A DNA stretch of 64,000 bases from Hyphomonas sp. CY54-11-8 (GTDB lineage Bacteria > Pseudomonadota > Alphaproteobacteria > Caulobacterales > Hyphomonadaceae). Made by a program: the position numbers and the translations under genes. The notes below the pieces were generated by a model. That model had not been told where the DNA came from. It worked only from the letters and a program-made list of their open reading frames with translations, and did no database searches. This document shows positions 46,255 through 54,089 of the stretch, piece by piece (position 1 is the first letter of the stretch; every line of letters begins with the position of its first letter). The stretch spans positions 310,001 through 374,000 of the forward strand of contig NZ_AWFD01000001.1 of NCBI RefSeq assembly GCF_000682735.1. The letters are read 5' to 3'.

Positions 46255-47601
46255 TCAGATCAGCACGCTGTCATCCTTGGAGAATTTCGCGAGCAGATAG
46301 GCGTCCGTATCCTCGATCGTATCGAGTTTTCCGAAGGCAAATGCCTCCCGGTCAAAAACCAGGTCGCGCGGGCGGAGCGGCCGGCTGATCTCGAGCCCCT
46401 CCAGCGTGCGTGCGCGGGAAAAGGCAACATAGGTCTGTCCGTGTGCGAACATGCCATGGTCGAAATCGATATAGACCTTGTCCAGCGTCAGGCCCTGCGC
46501 CTTGTGGATCGTGACGGCATAGGCGAGCCGCAATGGCATCTGCTTGAATGTGCCGACGACTTCGCGCTTCACCTTCTTTGTTTCAGGGTCGAGTTCGTAG
46601 CGGTACTTCTCCCAGGCTGCCGGCTCAATCTCGTAGGCATGTCCGTCAATGTCGACGATCACGCTTTTGCTGGTGAAGCCGGCGACCACCGCGAGGGAAC
46701 CGTTGACCCATCGCCCTTCCGGGTCGTTGCGGATCAGCATGACCCGCGCGCCTTCTTTCAGCTCCAGTTCGGCTTCTGTGGGATAGGCCTTTTCGTCAAA
46801 TTGCCCCTGAACATCGGCAAAGAAGGGGTGAGGCTTTCCGGGCAAGCCTTCCAGGCGCGCCTGGTTGATGCGGAAGGCATTCGCATTGTTGGGCGTCAGG
46901 ACAACATGAGTTTCCGAGGCGTCCACGGCGGACCGGCTGGAGACGATACTTTGCAGGATCGCTTCGTCTGCCGGTGTGACTCGGCCCGTACGGAGCGCCC
47001 CGAGCAGGGCGAGGAAGCGCGGGTCTTCCTGACGGAACACATGTTTCAGCGCCAGCAGTGCAAACTCGGCCTCTCTGAAGGCGTCGCAATTGAAGAAATA
47101 CTGCCCGCCATGGCGTTCCTTCAGGATCGGCGCCTCCTGACCGGAAACGACTGGCGGCAACTGATGGAGATCGCCTGACAGGATCATCCGTACGCCGCCG
47201 AAAGGGCGTTTGGAGGCGCGGTTCAGCTTCAGTGACTTGTCGATGGCGTCCAGCATGTCTGACCGGACCATCGAAATCTCGTCGATGATCATCGTGTCGA
47301 TCGCCTTGATCAGGCGGGTCGAGCGCAGGCGCCTGATATCGGCCGGCTCGATCAGGCGTGGCGGGAATTTGAAGAAGGAATGGATCGTCTGCCCGCCCGC
47401 ATTCATCGCGGCGACGCCCGTGGGCGCGAGGACGACTGCGCTGTCGCCCGCCTGGGCGAGGAATTTCCGCAGCATCGTGGTTTTACCGGTACCAGCCCGC
47501 CCGGTCAGGAACAGATTCCCCTGCGCGCCTGCGCCGCTGGCGACCCAGCGCGCCGGCGCGGCGTAGAGGTTGTCAGGAGTATCTTTTGCGGGGCCAGACA
47601 T
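46255..47601 (-). CDS. Pif1/RecD-like SF1 helicase
   Basis: 448 aa superfamily-1B helicase. Walker A NLFLTGRAGTGKTTMLRKFL is near residue 35. Walker B-like DTMIIDEISMVRSDMLDAID, ILSGDLHQLPPVV (motif III), and the C-terminal YAVTIHKAQGLTLDKVYID and YVAFSRARTLEGLEI (motifs V and VI) are intact. This is the pattern of bacterial Pif1 proteins that unwind G-quadruplex or replication-blocking DNA. It stands alone, 51 bp downstream of phyR on the same strand. Confidence 0.9.
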   Translation of the reverse strand: MSGPAKDTPDNLYAAPARWVASGAGAQGNLFLTGRAGTGKTTMLRKFLAQAGDSAVVLAPTGVAAMNAGGQTIHSFFKFPPRLIEPADIRRLRSTRLIKAIDTMIIDEISMVRSDMLDAIDKSLKLNRASKRPFGGVRMILSGDLHQLPPVVSGQEAPILKERHGGQYFFNCDAFREAEFALLALKHVFRQEDPRFLALLGALRTGRVTPADEAILQSIVSSRSAVDASETHVVLTPNNANAFRINQARLEGLPGKPHPFFADVQGQFDEKAYPTEAELELKEGARVMLIRNDPEGRWVNGSLAVVAGFTSKSVIVDIDGHAYEIEPAAWEKYRYELDPETKKVKREVVGTFKQMPLRLAYAVTIHKAQGLTLDKVYIDFDHGMFAHGQTYVAFSRARTLEGLEISRPLRPRDLVFDREAFAFGKLDTIEDTDAYLLAKFSKDDSVLI

Positions 47602-47652
47602 GCTCCGGACTTAGCGGTCTTTGCCGGGGAAGGCGAGGCCTGCCGGGCGCCG

Positions 47653-48426
47653 CTAGTGCGGTTCTTCCAGATAGGCCGCCATGACCGCCTGTTCGACCAT
47701 GGCGCGGACCTGGCGGGGCAGGAACGGTTTCGGGATCAGGAAGGCCGGTTCGGAATTTTCTCCGGTCAACAGGCGCTTGGGGAAAGCGGTGATGAAGATC
47801 ACCGGAATCGGTCGTGGCAAGCTTGCCTGGATCTCGGCCACGGCTTCCGCACCTGAGGATCCGTCCGCCAGGGCGATATCCGCCAGGATCAGGCCGAACT
47901 TGCCCGACGCCGCCAGTTCCACTGCCTGCTTGTGGGTTGTGGCGATGCCCAGCACGGAATGCCCCGCTTCCAGGACGATACCCGCCAGCATTTCGGCGAT
48001 CAGGATTTCGTCCTCGATGACCAGCGCGGTCGTGGCCAGGGCCGACTGCAGGGACGTTTCCGCATTGGTGAGGGCTTCCTCCACAAAGCTGGTCGAGGTG
48101 CAAAGGATTTCGGCGGTTTCAAAAATGCTGAAACCTTCGACCGCCGTCAGCATCACGGCGCGGCGTTCGTCCGTTGTCATGGTGCGCAGGATCTTGGCGA
48201 CTTCCTGATTGAGCTTGCCCTTGGACAGCTCATCCATGATCGTTTCATCGAGTGCCCGGAACAGATCCTTGCGCTGGGCAATGGTCTTTCCCTGACCAAG
48301 CATAACGAGCATCTTTGTTTCGAGCATGGTTTCAACAGCCGCATCGCCTGCGCTTCTGGTCCCGAGAAGGGCCCGTGCGTAGCGACGCAAATATGGCAGT
48401 TCACCCGAGATCAGATCAGCCAGCAA
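47653..48426 (-). CDS. phyR: PhyR general stress response regulator
   Basis: 257 aa. An N-terminal EcfG-like sigma domain (about 1-125, region 2-like YLRRYARALLGTRSAGDAAV and region 4-like MLTAVEGFSIFETAEILCTS) is fused to a C-terminal receiver (about 133-255) with phospho-acceptor Asp183 in ILADIALADG and Lys233 in LIPKPFL. Phosphorylated PhyR sequesters NepR and frees the sigma factor EcfG. TTG 48426 is the start, with GGGGGA upstream. nepR and ecfG, often adjacent, are not found here. Confidence 0.93.
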   Translation of the reverse strand: MLADLISGELPYLRRYARALLGTRSAGDAAVETMLETKMLVMLGQGKTIAQRKDLFRALDETIMDELSKGKLNQEVAKILRTMTTDERRAVMLTAVEGFSIFETAEILCTSTSFVEEALTNAETSLQSALATTALVIEDEILIAEMLAGIVLEAGHSVLGIATTHKQAVELAASGKFGLILADIALADGSSGAEAVAEIQASLPRPIPVIFITAFPKRLLTGENSEPAFLIPKPFLPRQVRAMVEQAVMAAYLEEPH

Positions 48427-48649
48427 TGAAGGTTCCCCCGAACCAGTTTTTCAACCGAGAATCACATACTACACAGGGACGCTTTCAAGTAAAACATACC
48501 CATGACTACCATCATGTTTGGCCTGTTGTTTGTGCAGCAGGCTCGAGCACTTCAACTCACCAAGCGTAGCACGCTTCCTGCAGCGGATCACTTGTTCATT
48601 CCTGAAGTGCCGCGCCACAATAATGTGGCTCGCTTGGATTTAAAAAAAG
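48427..48649. other. AT-richer intergenic region between irr and phyR
   Basis: 223 bp. I see no NepR-like reading frame and no GGAAC-N16/17-CGTT EcfG promoter. A 55-codon plus-strand ORF from 48502 (MTTIMFGLLFVQQARALQ...) overlaps the end of irr and lacks an RBS; probably not a gene. Confidence 0.4.
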
Positions 48650-49054
48650 TCAGCGGATACGGATGACGATATCGTAGCCGGCAATGGTCCTGCCATTGGG
48701 GGCAACCGGCAGGGTTTCCAGCGCCAGCTGGCCGTCCGGAATGTCCGTCAGCTCGCCGGTCCGCTCATCCAGGAAATGATGATGCGGATGTGTGTAGGTA
48801 TCGAAGACGATATTGTCCTGCCCGGTGCCGCGGACCATGCGCAGCGCGCCGGCATCTGCCAGGCTGTGCAGCGTATTGTAGATGGTGGCGAGGGCGACAG
48901 GTTCGCCTTGCTGGCTCACCTCTTCAGCCAGCCATTCGGCCGTGACGTGACGGTTCTTGCCATCTGAAAACAGGATGCGCGCGATCGCCTGCCGCGGGCG
49001 TGTGGCGCGCAGGCCCAGTTTTTCCAGATAAGAGGCGGCGTTGAATTCCGTCAT
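48650..49054 (-). CDS. irr: Irr-type Fur family regulator (iron/heme response)
   Basis: 134 aa. A winged helix (LRATRPRQAIARILFSDGKN, VALATIYNTLHSLADAGALR) and the histidine cluster THPHHHFLDERTGELTDIPD are diagnostic of Irr rather than Fur or Zur. Irr represses heme synthesis and other genes under iron limitation and is degraded in the presence of heme. The N-terminal heme regulatory Cys-Pro of Bradyrhizobium Irr is absent, as in many members. An intrinsic terminator is located between irr and gcrA. Confidence 0.9.
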   Translation of the reverse strand: MTEFNAASYLEKLGLRATRPRQAIARILFSDGKNRHVTAEWLAEEVSQQGEPVALATIYNTLHSLADAGALRMVRGTGQDNIVFDTYTHPHHHFLDERTGELTDIPDGQLALETLPVAPNGRTIAGYDIVIRIR

Positions 49055-49109
49055 GGGGGCAAATTAGTTCCCGGGTGGCGCTCCTGCAAGCTGGTGTCAC
49101 AGCATGAAA

Positions 49110-49138
49110 AAAGCCCCCGGAAATCATCCGGGGGCTTT
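49110..49138. terminator. intrinsic terminator between irr and gcrA
   Basis: 12-bp perfect stem AAAGCCCCCGGA / TCCGGGGGCTTT with a 5-nt loop and A-run at the left (T-run on the minus strand). It ends the gcrA transcript. Confidence 0.88.
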
Positions 49139-49164
49139 CCGTTCACCGTCGCGGCCGGGGCTGA

Positions 49165-49698
49165 TCAGCCTGCGATGCGGCGGACGTAATCGTATTCGCC
49201 CCGTTTGGAGTCCCGCTTGCGGGCGGGCTGGAAGGCGACTTTTGCGTGTTCGGCGCAGTAAGGCCCGCAGTCGGCCTTGCGGCCACAGAAAGCAAATTTC
49301 GGATCCGCCGGGTCGCCGATCGGCCATTTGCACATGGAATCCCGGAGCGTCAGGATCGTGGCCGGCTCGCCATCAGCCATGGTCAGCGGCGGCAGCGGCG
49401 CCAGCGGTTCCTGGCGTTCGATCACAGTGCGCGGTGCCTCTACGGGCCGTTCCGGCACCTGCGGTGTGGGCACCTTGACCGAACCGTCCGGCATCACGCG
49501 GGGTTTCGGACGCGCCAGGCGCGGCGGGCGCTTGACCGGGCGGGACGGTGTCGCGCGGCCGGACAGGCCAAGGCGGTGCACCTTGCCGATCACGGCATTG
49601 CGGGTCACGCCGCCAAGTTGCTTTGCGATCTGGGAGGCCGAATGGCCTTCAGCCCAGAGTTTCTTTAGCGCACTTACGCGTTCGTCAGTCCAGGACAT
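49165..49698 (-). CDS. gcrA: cell cycle regulator GcrA
   Basis: 177 aa. The N-terminal DNA-binding domain (MSWTDERVSALKKLWAEGHS, ASQIAKQLGGVTRNAVIGK) and the C-terminal SPGD-type sigma-70 binding part (CKWPIGDPADPKFAFCGRKA, PYCAEHAKVAF) match GcrA. GcrA acts with sigma-70 at promoters methylated by CcrM at GANTC. A Pro-rich linker separates the domains. The upstream region carries a pair of DnaA-box-like sites. Confidence 0.95.
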   Translation of the reverse strand: MSWTDERVSALKKLWAEGHSASQIAKQLGGVTRNAVIGKVHRLGLSGRATPSRPVKRPPRLARPKPRVMPDGSVKVPTPQVPERPVEAPRTVIERQEPLAPLPPLTMADGEPATILTLRDSMCKWPIGDPADPKFAFCGRKADCGPYCAEHAKVAFQPARKRDSKRGEYDYVRRIAG

Positions 49699-49839
49699 GT
49701 ATTCACCTTCCTGCTTGGTACAGACCCGACACCCAGGTCCGTCAGCCCCTATATGTTGAGATGGCAGTTACGCGCCACCCCGCTCAGCACCTATATATCG
49801 TATCCATGGCGAAACGAAACACAACATGCGGGACGGCCT

Positions 49840-49888
49840 TTCCACAGGCTTTCTACATATTGTGGTTAAAAACTTGCCGCCTGTGGAA
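49840..49888. promoter_or_regulatory. inverted DnaA-box-like pair upstream of gcrA
   Basis: TTCCACAGGC (49840-49849) and its exact inverse GCCTGTGGAA (49879-49888) are separated by 29 nt. Each holds the TTCCACA core close to the DnaA consensus TTATCCACA. They lie about 140-190 bp upstream of gcrA. DnaA is known to activate gcrA in Caulobacter; binding here is inferred. Confidence 0.45.
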
Positions 49889-49981
49889 TTCCGCTCACCG
49901 GGAGACCCTGATGGCTGGGCTCAGAAAAACTCCGTAAATCGGGCCTCGCACAGGGGCGTGATTGCGCCTACATAGGTCGCC

Positions 49982-50845
49982 ATGACTTCGACCGACTCCT
50001 CCGCCGCACCGGCGCCCGCACCGGCCCTATCCACATCAGCCAGCCGTAATGTCCGCCAGTATGGGGCGGTCAACGGGCTTGGCCTGTGGACGCTTTTCAA
50101 ACGAGAAGTGGGCAGATTTATGAAGGTGTGGATGCAGACCATCCTGGCACCTGTCGTCACGACGCTCCTCTTCATGACCGTGTTCAAGCTGGCCTTCGGT
50201 GACAGGGGGAATTTGACCGGCGACTTTGAGGGGCTGAATTACAATGATTTCCTGGCCCCCGGCCTGATCGTCATGGCGATCCTGCAGAACGCCTTCCAGA
50301 ATACGAGTTCCAGCCTGGTGCAGGCCAAGTTCAATTCCACCTATGTCGATTTCCTGATGCCGCCGCTGTCTCCGCTGGAGCTGACGGCCGGATTTCTTGG
50401 CGGGGCCATCGTCCGCGGACTGCTTGTGGCGCTCATTTCCGGTATCGGAATCCAGTTGAGTGGCCTCGCCAACCTGTCGGTGGCGCATGTCTGGCCGATC
50501 CTCTGGTTCAGCATGACATCTGCCATTGTTCTGGGCGGCCTTGGCGCCATTGGAGGCATCTGGGCCGACAAGTTTGACCATCTTTCTGCTGTCACGAACT
50601 TCGTGATCGTACCGCTGACCTTCCTGTCCGGCACCTTCTACGACATCAAGGTGATGACGCCGCCATTCCAGCTGATGGCCCACCTCGATCCCTTCTTCTA
50701 TATGATTGACGGGTTCCGTTATGGTTTCCTGGGGGTTTCCAACTCCTCGATCTGGACGGGCGTGACCTATACCGGGATCCTGTCTGCGATCTCCGTTCTG
50801 GCGGTCTGGTGGCTGTTCCGGTCGGGTTACAAGCTCAAAGCCTGA
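49982..50845 (+). CDS. ABC-2 type transporter permease
   Basis: 287 aa. Six hydrophobic helices with the family pattern FMKVWMQTILAPVVTTLLFM, LNYNDFLAPGLIVMAILQNA and FVIVPLTFLSGTFYDIKVM, resembling NodJ/KpsM-like exporters. The N-terminus is an Ala/Pro-rich tail. The partner ATPase is not adjacent. Substrate unknown. Confidence 0.88.
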   Translation: MTSTDSSAAPAPAPALSTSASRNVRQYGAVNGLGLWTLFKREVGRFMKVWMQTILAPVVTTLLFMTVFKLAFGDRGNLTGDFEGLNYNDFLAPGLIVMAILQNAFQNTSSSLVQAKFNSTYVDFLMPPLSPLELTAGFLGGAIVRGLLVALISGIGIQLSGLANLSVAHVWPILWFSMTSAIVLGGLGAIGGIWADKFDHLSAVTNFVIVPLTFLSGTFYDIKVMTPPFQLMAHLDPFFYMIDGFRYGFLGVSNSSIWTGVTYTGILSAISVLAVWWLFRSGYKLKA

Positions 50846-50930
50846 GACTCGCCTTATCCGCGAGTGAGGTTGACCCCACAGCTTTCGAAAGCCCAAAGTC
50901 CGCCCGAGCCGGACAGAACGGAGGCCTCGA

Positions 50931-51527
50931 ATGGCTAGAACAGGACTTTTCGCCGCCGTGGCGCTCGCAGCTGGTGTGGCTGCCTGCCAGGGTATTCCGA
51001 AGGAACAGACGGTCGCGCAATACTGCGCCGTGCCGGACCATCAGGACGAAGGCGTCTGCAAGCTGAAGGTCGAAATCGACGGGCAATCCGTGGCCCTCGC
51101 TGACACCGACATGCGTCTGTCAGAAGCGCGCAATGTCGCCGATGGCGCGGCCTCCGCTGCCGCTGAAGCGAAAGAGCTGGCTGCTGCCGCCATGGCGCGC
51201 GCGGAAGAGGCGGCCAACAAGACGGACGAAGTCGTCTGCGAAACCCGCACCATCCAGAATTCCGCCATCGGCACCTGCCGTCCGGGCTTCACGCTGACCA
51301 GCTGTACCCAGACGCGCTACACCTATCGTGCCGGCGGCATGTCGATCATGCGCGAAATCAACGACCAGCAGTGCCGCTTCAACAGCAAGGTGCTGGAGAT
51401 GCAGGTGCGTTGCTGTGCGGCGGCCAGCTCCGGCGTGACACCAGAAGATACGCTGATCAAGGGCACGCCCGATCCGATCCCGGCACCGGAAGAGCCGGCG
51501 AAGGAAGAGTCGCCGCTGCGTTACTGA
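50931..51527 (+). CDS. hypothetical lipoprotein with Ala-rich coiled coil
   Basis: 198 aa. Signal and lipobox (LAAGVAAC), an Ala/Glu coiled coil at about 65-100 (DGAASAAAEAKELAAAAMAR), then a Cys-rich part (VVCETRTIQNSAIGTC, LTSCTQTRY, RCCAAAS) likely to form disulphides, and a Pro/Glu tail. GGAGG is about 10 nt upstream of the ATG. An intrinsic terminator follows. Function not recognised. Confidence 0.75.
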   Translation: MARTGLFAAVALAAGVAACQGIPKEQTVAQYCAVPDHQDEGVCKLKVEIDGQSVALADTDMRLSEARNVADGAASAAAEAKELAAAAMARAEEAANKTDEVVCETRTIQNSAIGTCRPGFTLTSCTQTRYTYRAGGMSIMREINDQQCRFNSKVLEMQVRCCAAASSGVTPEDTLIKGTPDPIPAPEEPAKEESPLRY

Positions 51528-51559
51528 TCGCTGCGCCCAGGGGGCTGGGACTGACAGCG

Positions 51560-51599
51560 GAAACCGCCTGCGCCTTAGGGGGAGCAGGCGGTTTCTTTA
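51560..51599. terminator. intrinsic terminator
   Basis: 12-bp stem GAAACCGCCTGC / GCAGGCGGTTTC (51560-51571 with 51584-51595) followed by TTTATTT, between convergent genes. Confidence 0.85.
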
Positions 51600-51609
51600 T
51601 TTCGGAGCC

Positions 51610-53889
51610 TCATTCTGCAGGTTGGAAGTAGAAGTCGCCGCCCGTCGTCAGGTCGATATAGTTCGGATGCTGCTGTTCATTGGTCCGCCGCGCGACCGCA
51701 TCCTGCACACGCTTGAACAGGACGTTTGCCGGCACGCCGGCCGCGGGCAGACGCTGGGCCAGTTCTTCTGAATAGGCGCCATCGTCGGCAGCGGTCTTTC
51801 CGGGCTCGGTCGCATAAGCCTGGAACACGCCGGTCGACCAGGTGACAGGCCGGTAGCTGCGCAGCATGCCGCGGCTTTCGTCATCCATCACCGTCCTGCA
51901 GGCATCGAACACGATGAAGCTGGTCGAGGCGACGGTGGTCGAAACGATGTTGAAGATCTGTTCGAAGCTCACTGCGCCATCTTGGATCTCCGCCGTGCTC
52001 GCGCCCGGCAGATCGACAGGAAGGACATAGTTCGTCCCGTCAACATTCACGCCGTGCCCGGAATAATAGAAGAAGGTTGCCGGATGGGCGCCGGACTGTT
52101 TGCGGGCGAGGGACTTGCGGCCCACTTCACGCATCGCGCTGAGGGTCTGGCTGCGGCTGGCGTCGCGGCAGCGCTGAACGCTGAAGCCCGTTTCGGCGAG
52201 TGCTTCGGCAATCCGGTCACCATCTGCATGGGTCACCGCGAGGCGGCTGATCGGCGGATTGTAGGCAAGGTTGGATAGGACCATGGCGAACCGGTCCGGA
52301 TTGCTGCCTTCGGTAAAGGTGCATCCGGCCTCGGCCGATACAGACATTGCCTCCGGTGTGCCATTATTCGTCGGGGCGACCAGCGTGCTCGCCATGATGG
52401 ACGTGTCACGCGTCGCGGGCGGCGGATCGTCTTCCAGCAGGTCGTCGATCGTGGAGATATCGACATCCAGCCAGATCGTTTTCACGGACCGGTCGAACCG
52501 TTCGCCATCGATCTCCAGGCTCTGGGACAGGTTGTATTGAAGGTAGCCGGAACCATCCTCCTTCGGAACAACCCGCCATCTCCAGACGGTCGGTGCATCC
52601 GGCAGGACAGCCTGTTCTTTCGGGGTCATCGGGCGGATATCGAACTCGTCGTCGCCCTCCAGCGTCGCGGACATGATCTTCGATGCCTTCACCGTATCGA
52701 ACTCGATGGCGAAGGGGGTTTCCGTGCTGCCCGGGGCAAGGCCTGTGCCGAGCGTGCTGGTCAGCATCGTATCAGCGGCTTCCACGGAAATATTCTGCGT
52801 CAGCGGCTGGATGGCGATTTCGAGGAAGTAAGCCTGGTCGACGACCATTTCGTTCGGGGCCTGATGCGCGACGCGCCCGGAATTGAAATTCCCTGCACCC
52901 GCCTCGACCAGCTTGCTGAGCGGCTCCGTCCAGAGGCCGCAGTCGCCGAAGTACATATAATTTTCCTCGGTGACCACGCTGTCCATGTTCCAGACGCACA
53001 GCCGCGCATCCGGCATGCCCAGCTCCAGACGTTCCATACCGCCGCTTACTTGAACGGCGATCCGTCTCAACGTGGCGGTCAGGTCGCCCCCGACCGGAAT
53101 GCTGGCGGTCTTCAGTTCGCTGTTCATGCCGATATTGTCATAGAGCTCACAGATCAGGCTGATCGTGTCCGGATCTTCCAGCTCGGCCTGGCATTGTGAA
53201 TAAGCATCGGGCCCGGCAGCCGCAGCCGGCATATCATTCATCGCTTCGTAGAAGAGCGCTTCCAGCTGTTCCGGTGTGGCATTGGGCGGCACGTCATAAC
53301 CGTAGGCGCGTAGCATGTCTGCGAAGGCATTGTATTCGACGGCTTTTTCTGCCTCCAGTGGCGGATATGCGGGATCGCCTGGCGCGCCATATTCCTCGTA
53401 ATAGGGAGCATAATCCCGGTCGCCGGGATATCCGTACCCATCGCCGCTGTTGCCTCCTGAAGATGAGGCGACAGGGCTGGACGGTTCACCAGGGTCGATC
53501 CCGAAATAGCGGAACACATTATCCGTTTTCTCGTACGCAACGCCGTGCGCCATCAGATAGGCGCGGACCACTTCACGATTGGCCGGATTGAACGGGTCGA
53601 CACCACTCGACTGCATCACCGCATACAGCTCTTCAGGCGGGTACCCGGCGACCGTCTCCGTCACAATCGGCGGCGGAGGCGGCGGCGGAGGAGGCGGAGG
53701 AGGAGGCGGCGGAGGAGGTGGTGGAGGGGGCGGAGGCGCTTCCGGCGGGAACATCCAGTGCCAGGCCGCCACCAGCCAGTTTTCGCTCGCGCCGTCATCG
53801 GTGCCGGTCTGGGAATTGGGCGAGCTGGCGCAGGCTGCTGCGAGAACCAGCGCGCTCGCGGCCAGCAATGCCCTGAAACGGCGTGTCAT
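51610..53889 (-). CDS. caspase-domain (C14) lipoprotein with poly-proline tract
   Basis: 759 aa. Lipobox LVLAAAC, a short linker, 23 consecutive prolines (codons 53668-53736), a large unrecognised middle region, and a C-terminal caspase-like p20 domain with His612 in FYYSGHGVNVDG and Cys664 in FIVFDACRTV, so the dyad is intact. Middle segments with a repeated 'VSGGMERLELGMPDARLCVW'-type sheet look like an adhesion or carbohydrate fold. It is probably anchored at the cell envelope. Substrate unknown. It is convergent with the preceding lipoprotein gene. Confidence 0.85.
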   Translation of the reverse strand: MTRRFRALLAASALVLAAACASSPNSQTGTDDGASENWLVAAWHWMFPPEAPPPPPPPPPPPPPPPPPPPPPPPIVTETVAGYPPEELYAVMQSSGVDPFNPANREVVRAYLMAHGVAYEKTDNVFRYFGIDPGEPSSPVASSSGGNSGDGYGYPGDRDYAPYYEEYGAPGDPAYPPLEAEKAVEYNAFADMLRAYGYDVPPNATPEQLEALFYEAMNDMPAAAAGPDAYSQCQAELEDPDTISLICELYDNIGMNSELKTASIPVGGDLTATLRRIAVQVSGGMERLELGMPDARLCVWNMDSVVTEENYMYFGDCGLWTEPLSKLVEAGAGNFNSGRVAHQAPNEMVVDQAYFLEIAIQPLTQNISVEAADTMLTSTLGTGLAPGSTETPFAIEFDTVKASKIMSATLEGDDEFDIRPMTPKEQAVLPDAPTVWRWRVVPKEDGSGYLQYNLSQSLEIDGERFDRSVKTIWLDVDISTIDDLLEDDPPPATRDTSIMASTLVAPTNNGTPEAMSVSAEAGCTFTEGSNPDRFAMVLSNLAYNPPISRLAVTHADGDRIAEALAETGFSVQRCRDASRSQTLSAMREVGRKSLARKQSGAHPATFFYYSGHGVNVDGTNYVLPVDLPGASTAEIQDGAVSFEQIFNIVSTTVASTSFIVFDACRTVMDDESRGMLRSYRPVTWSTGVFQAYATEPGKTAADDGAYSEELAQRLPAAGVPANVLFKRVQDAVARRTNEQQHPNYIDLTTGGDFYFQPAE

Positions 53890-54089
53890 CCCGTTCTCCT
53901 CCCTCCAGGAAACTGGAGAAAGTTAAGCATAAGCGCGTCCGCGCCGCCAGCAGAACCGGGCCAGCCGCCAATGCCCGTTAAACATGCGAACGGGTTGTGC
54001 AGCCCTTTCAGCAGGCCGGGGCTATTGCCAGCGGTTGCAGGTCTGGGCGAGGGTGCGGTGTGGAAGGCTGAATCGGAAAGGGGCGCGCC

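Noticed and set aside
48502..48669. 55-codon plus-strand ORF between phyR and irr, considered as nepR
   Set aside because: No NepR motif, no RBS, overlaps the end of irr.
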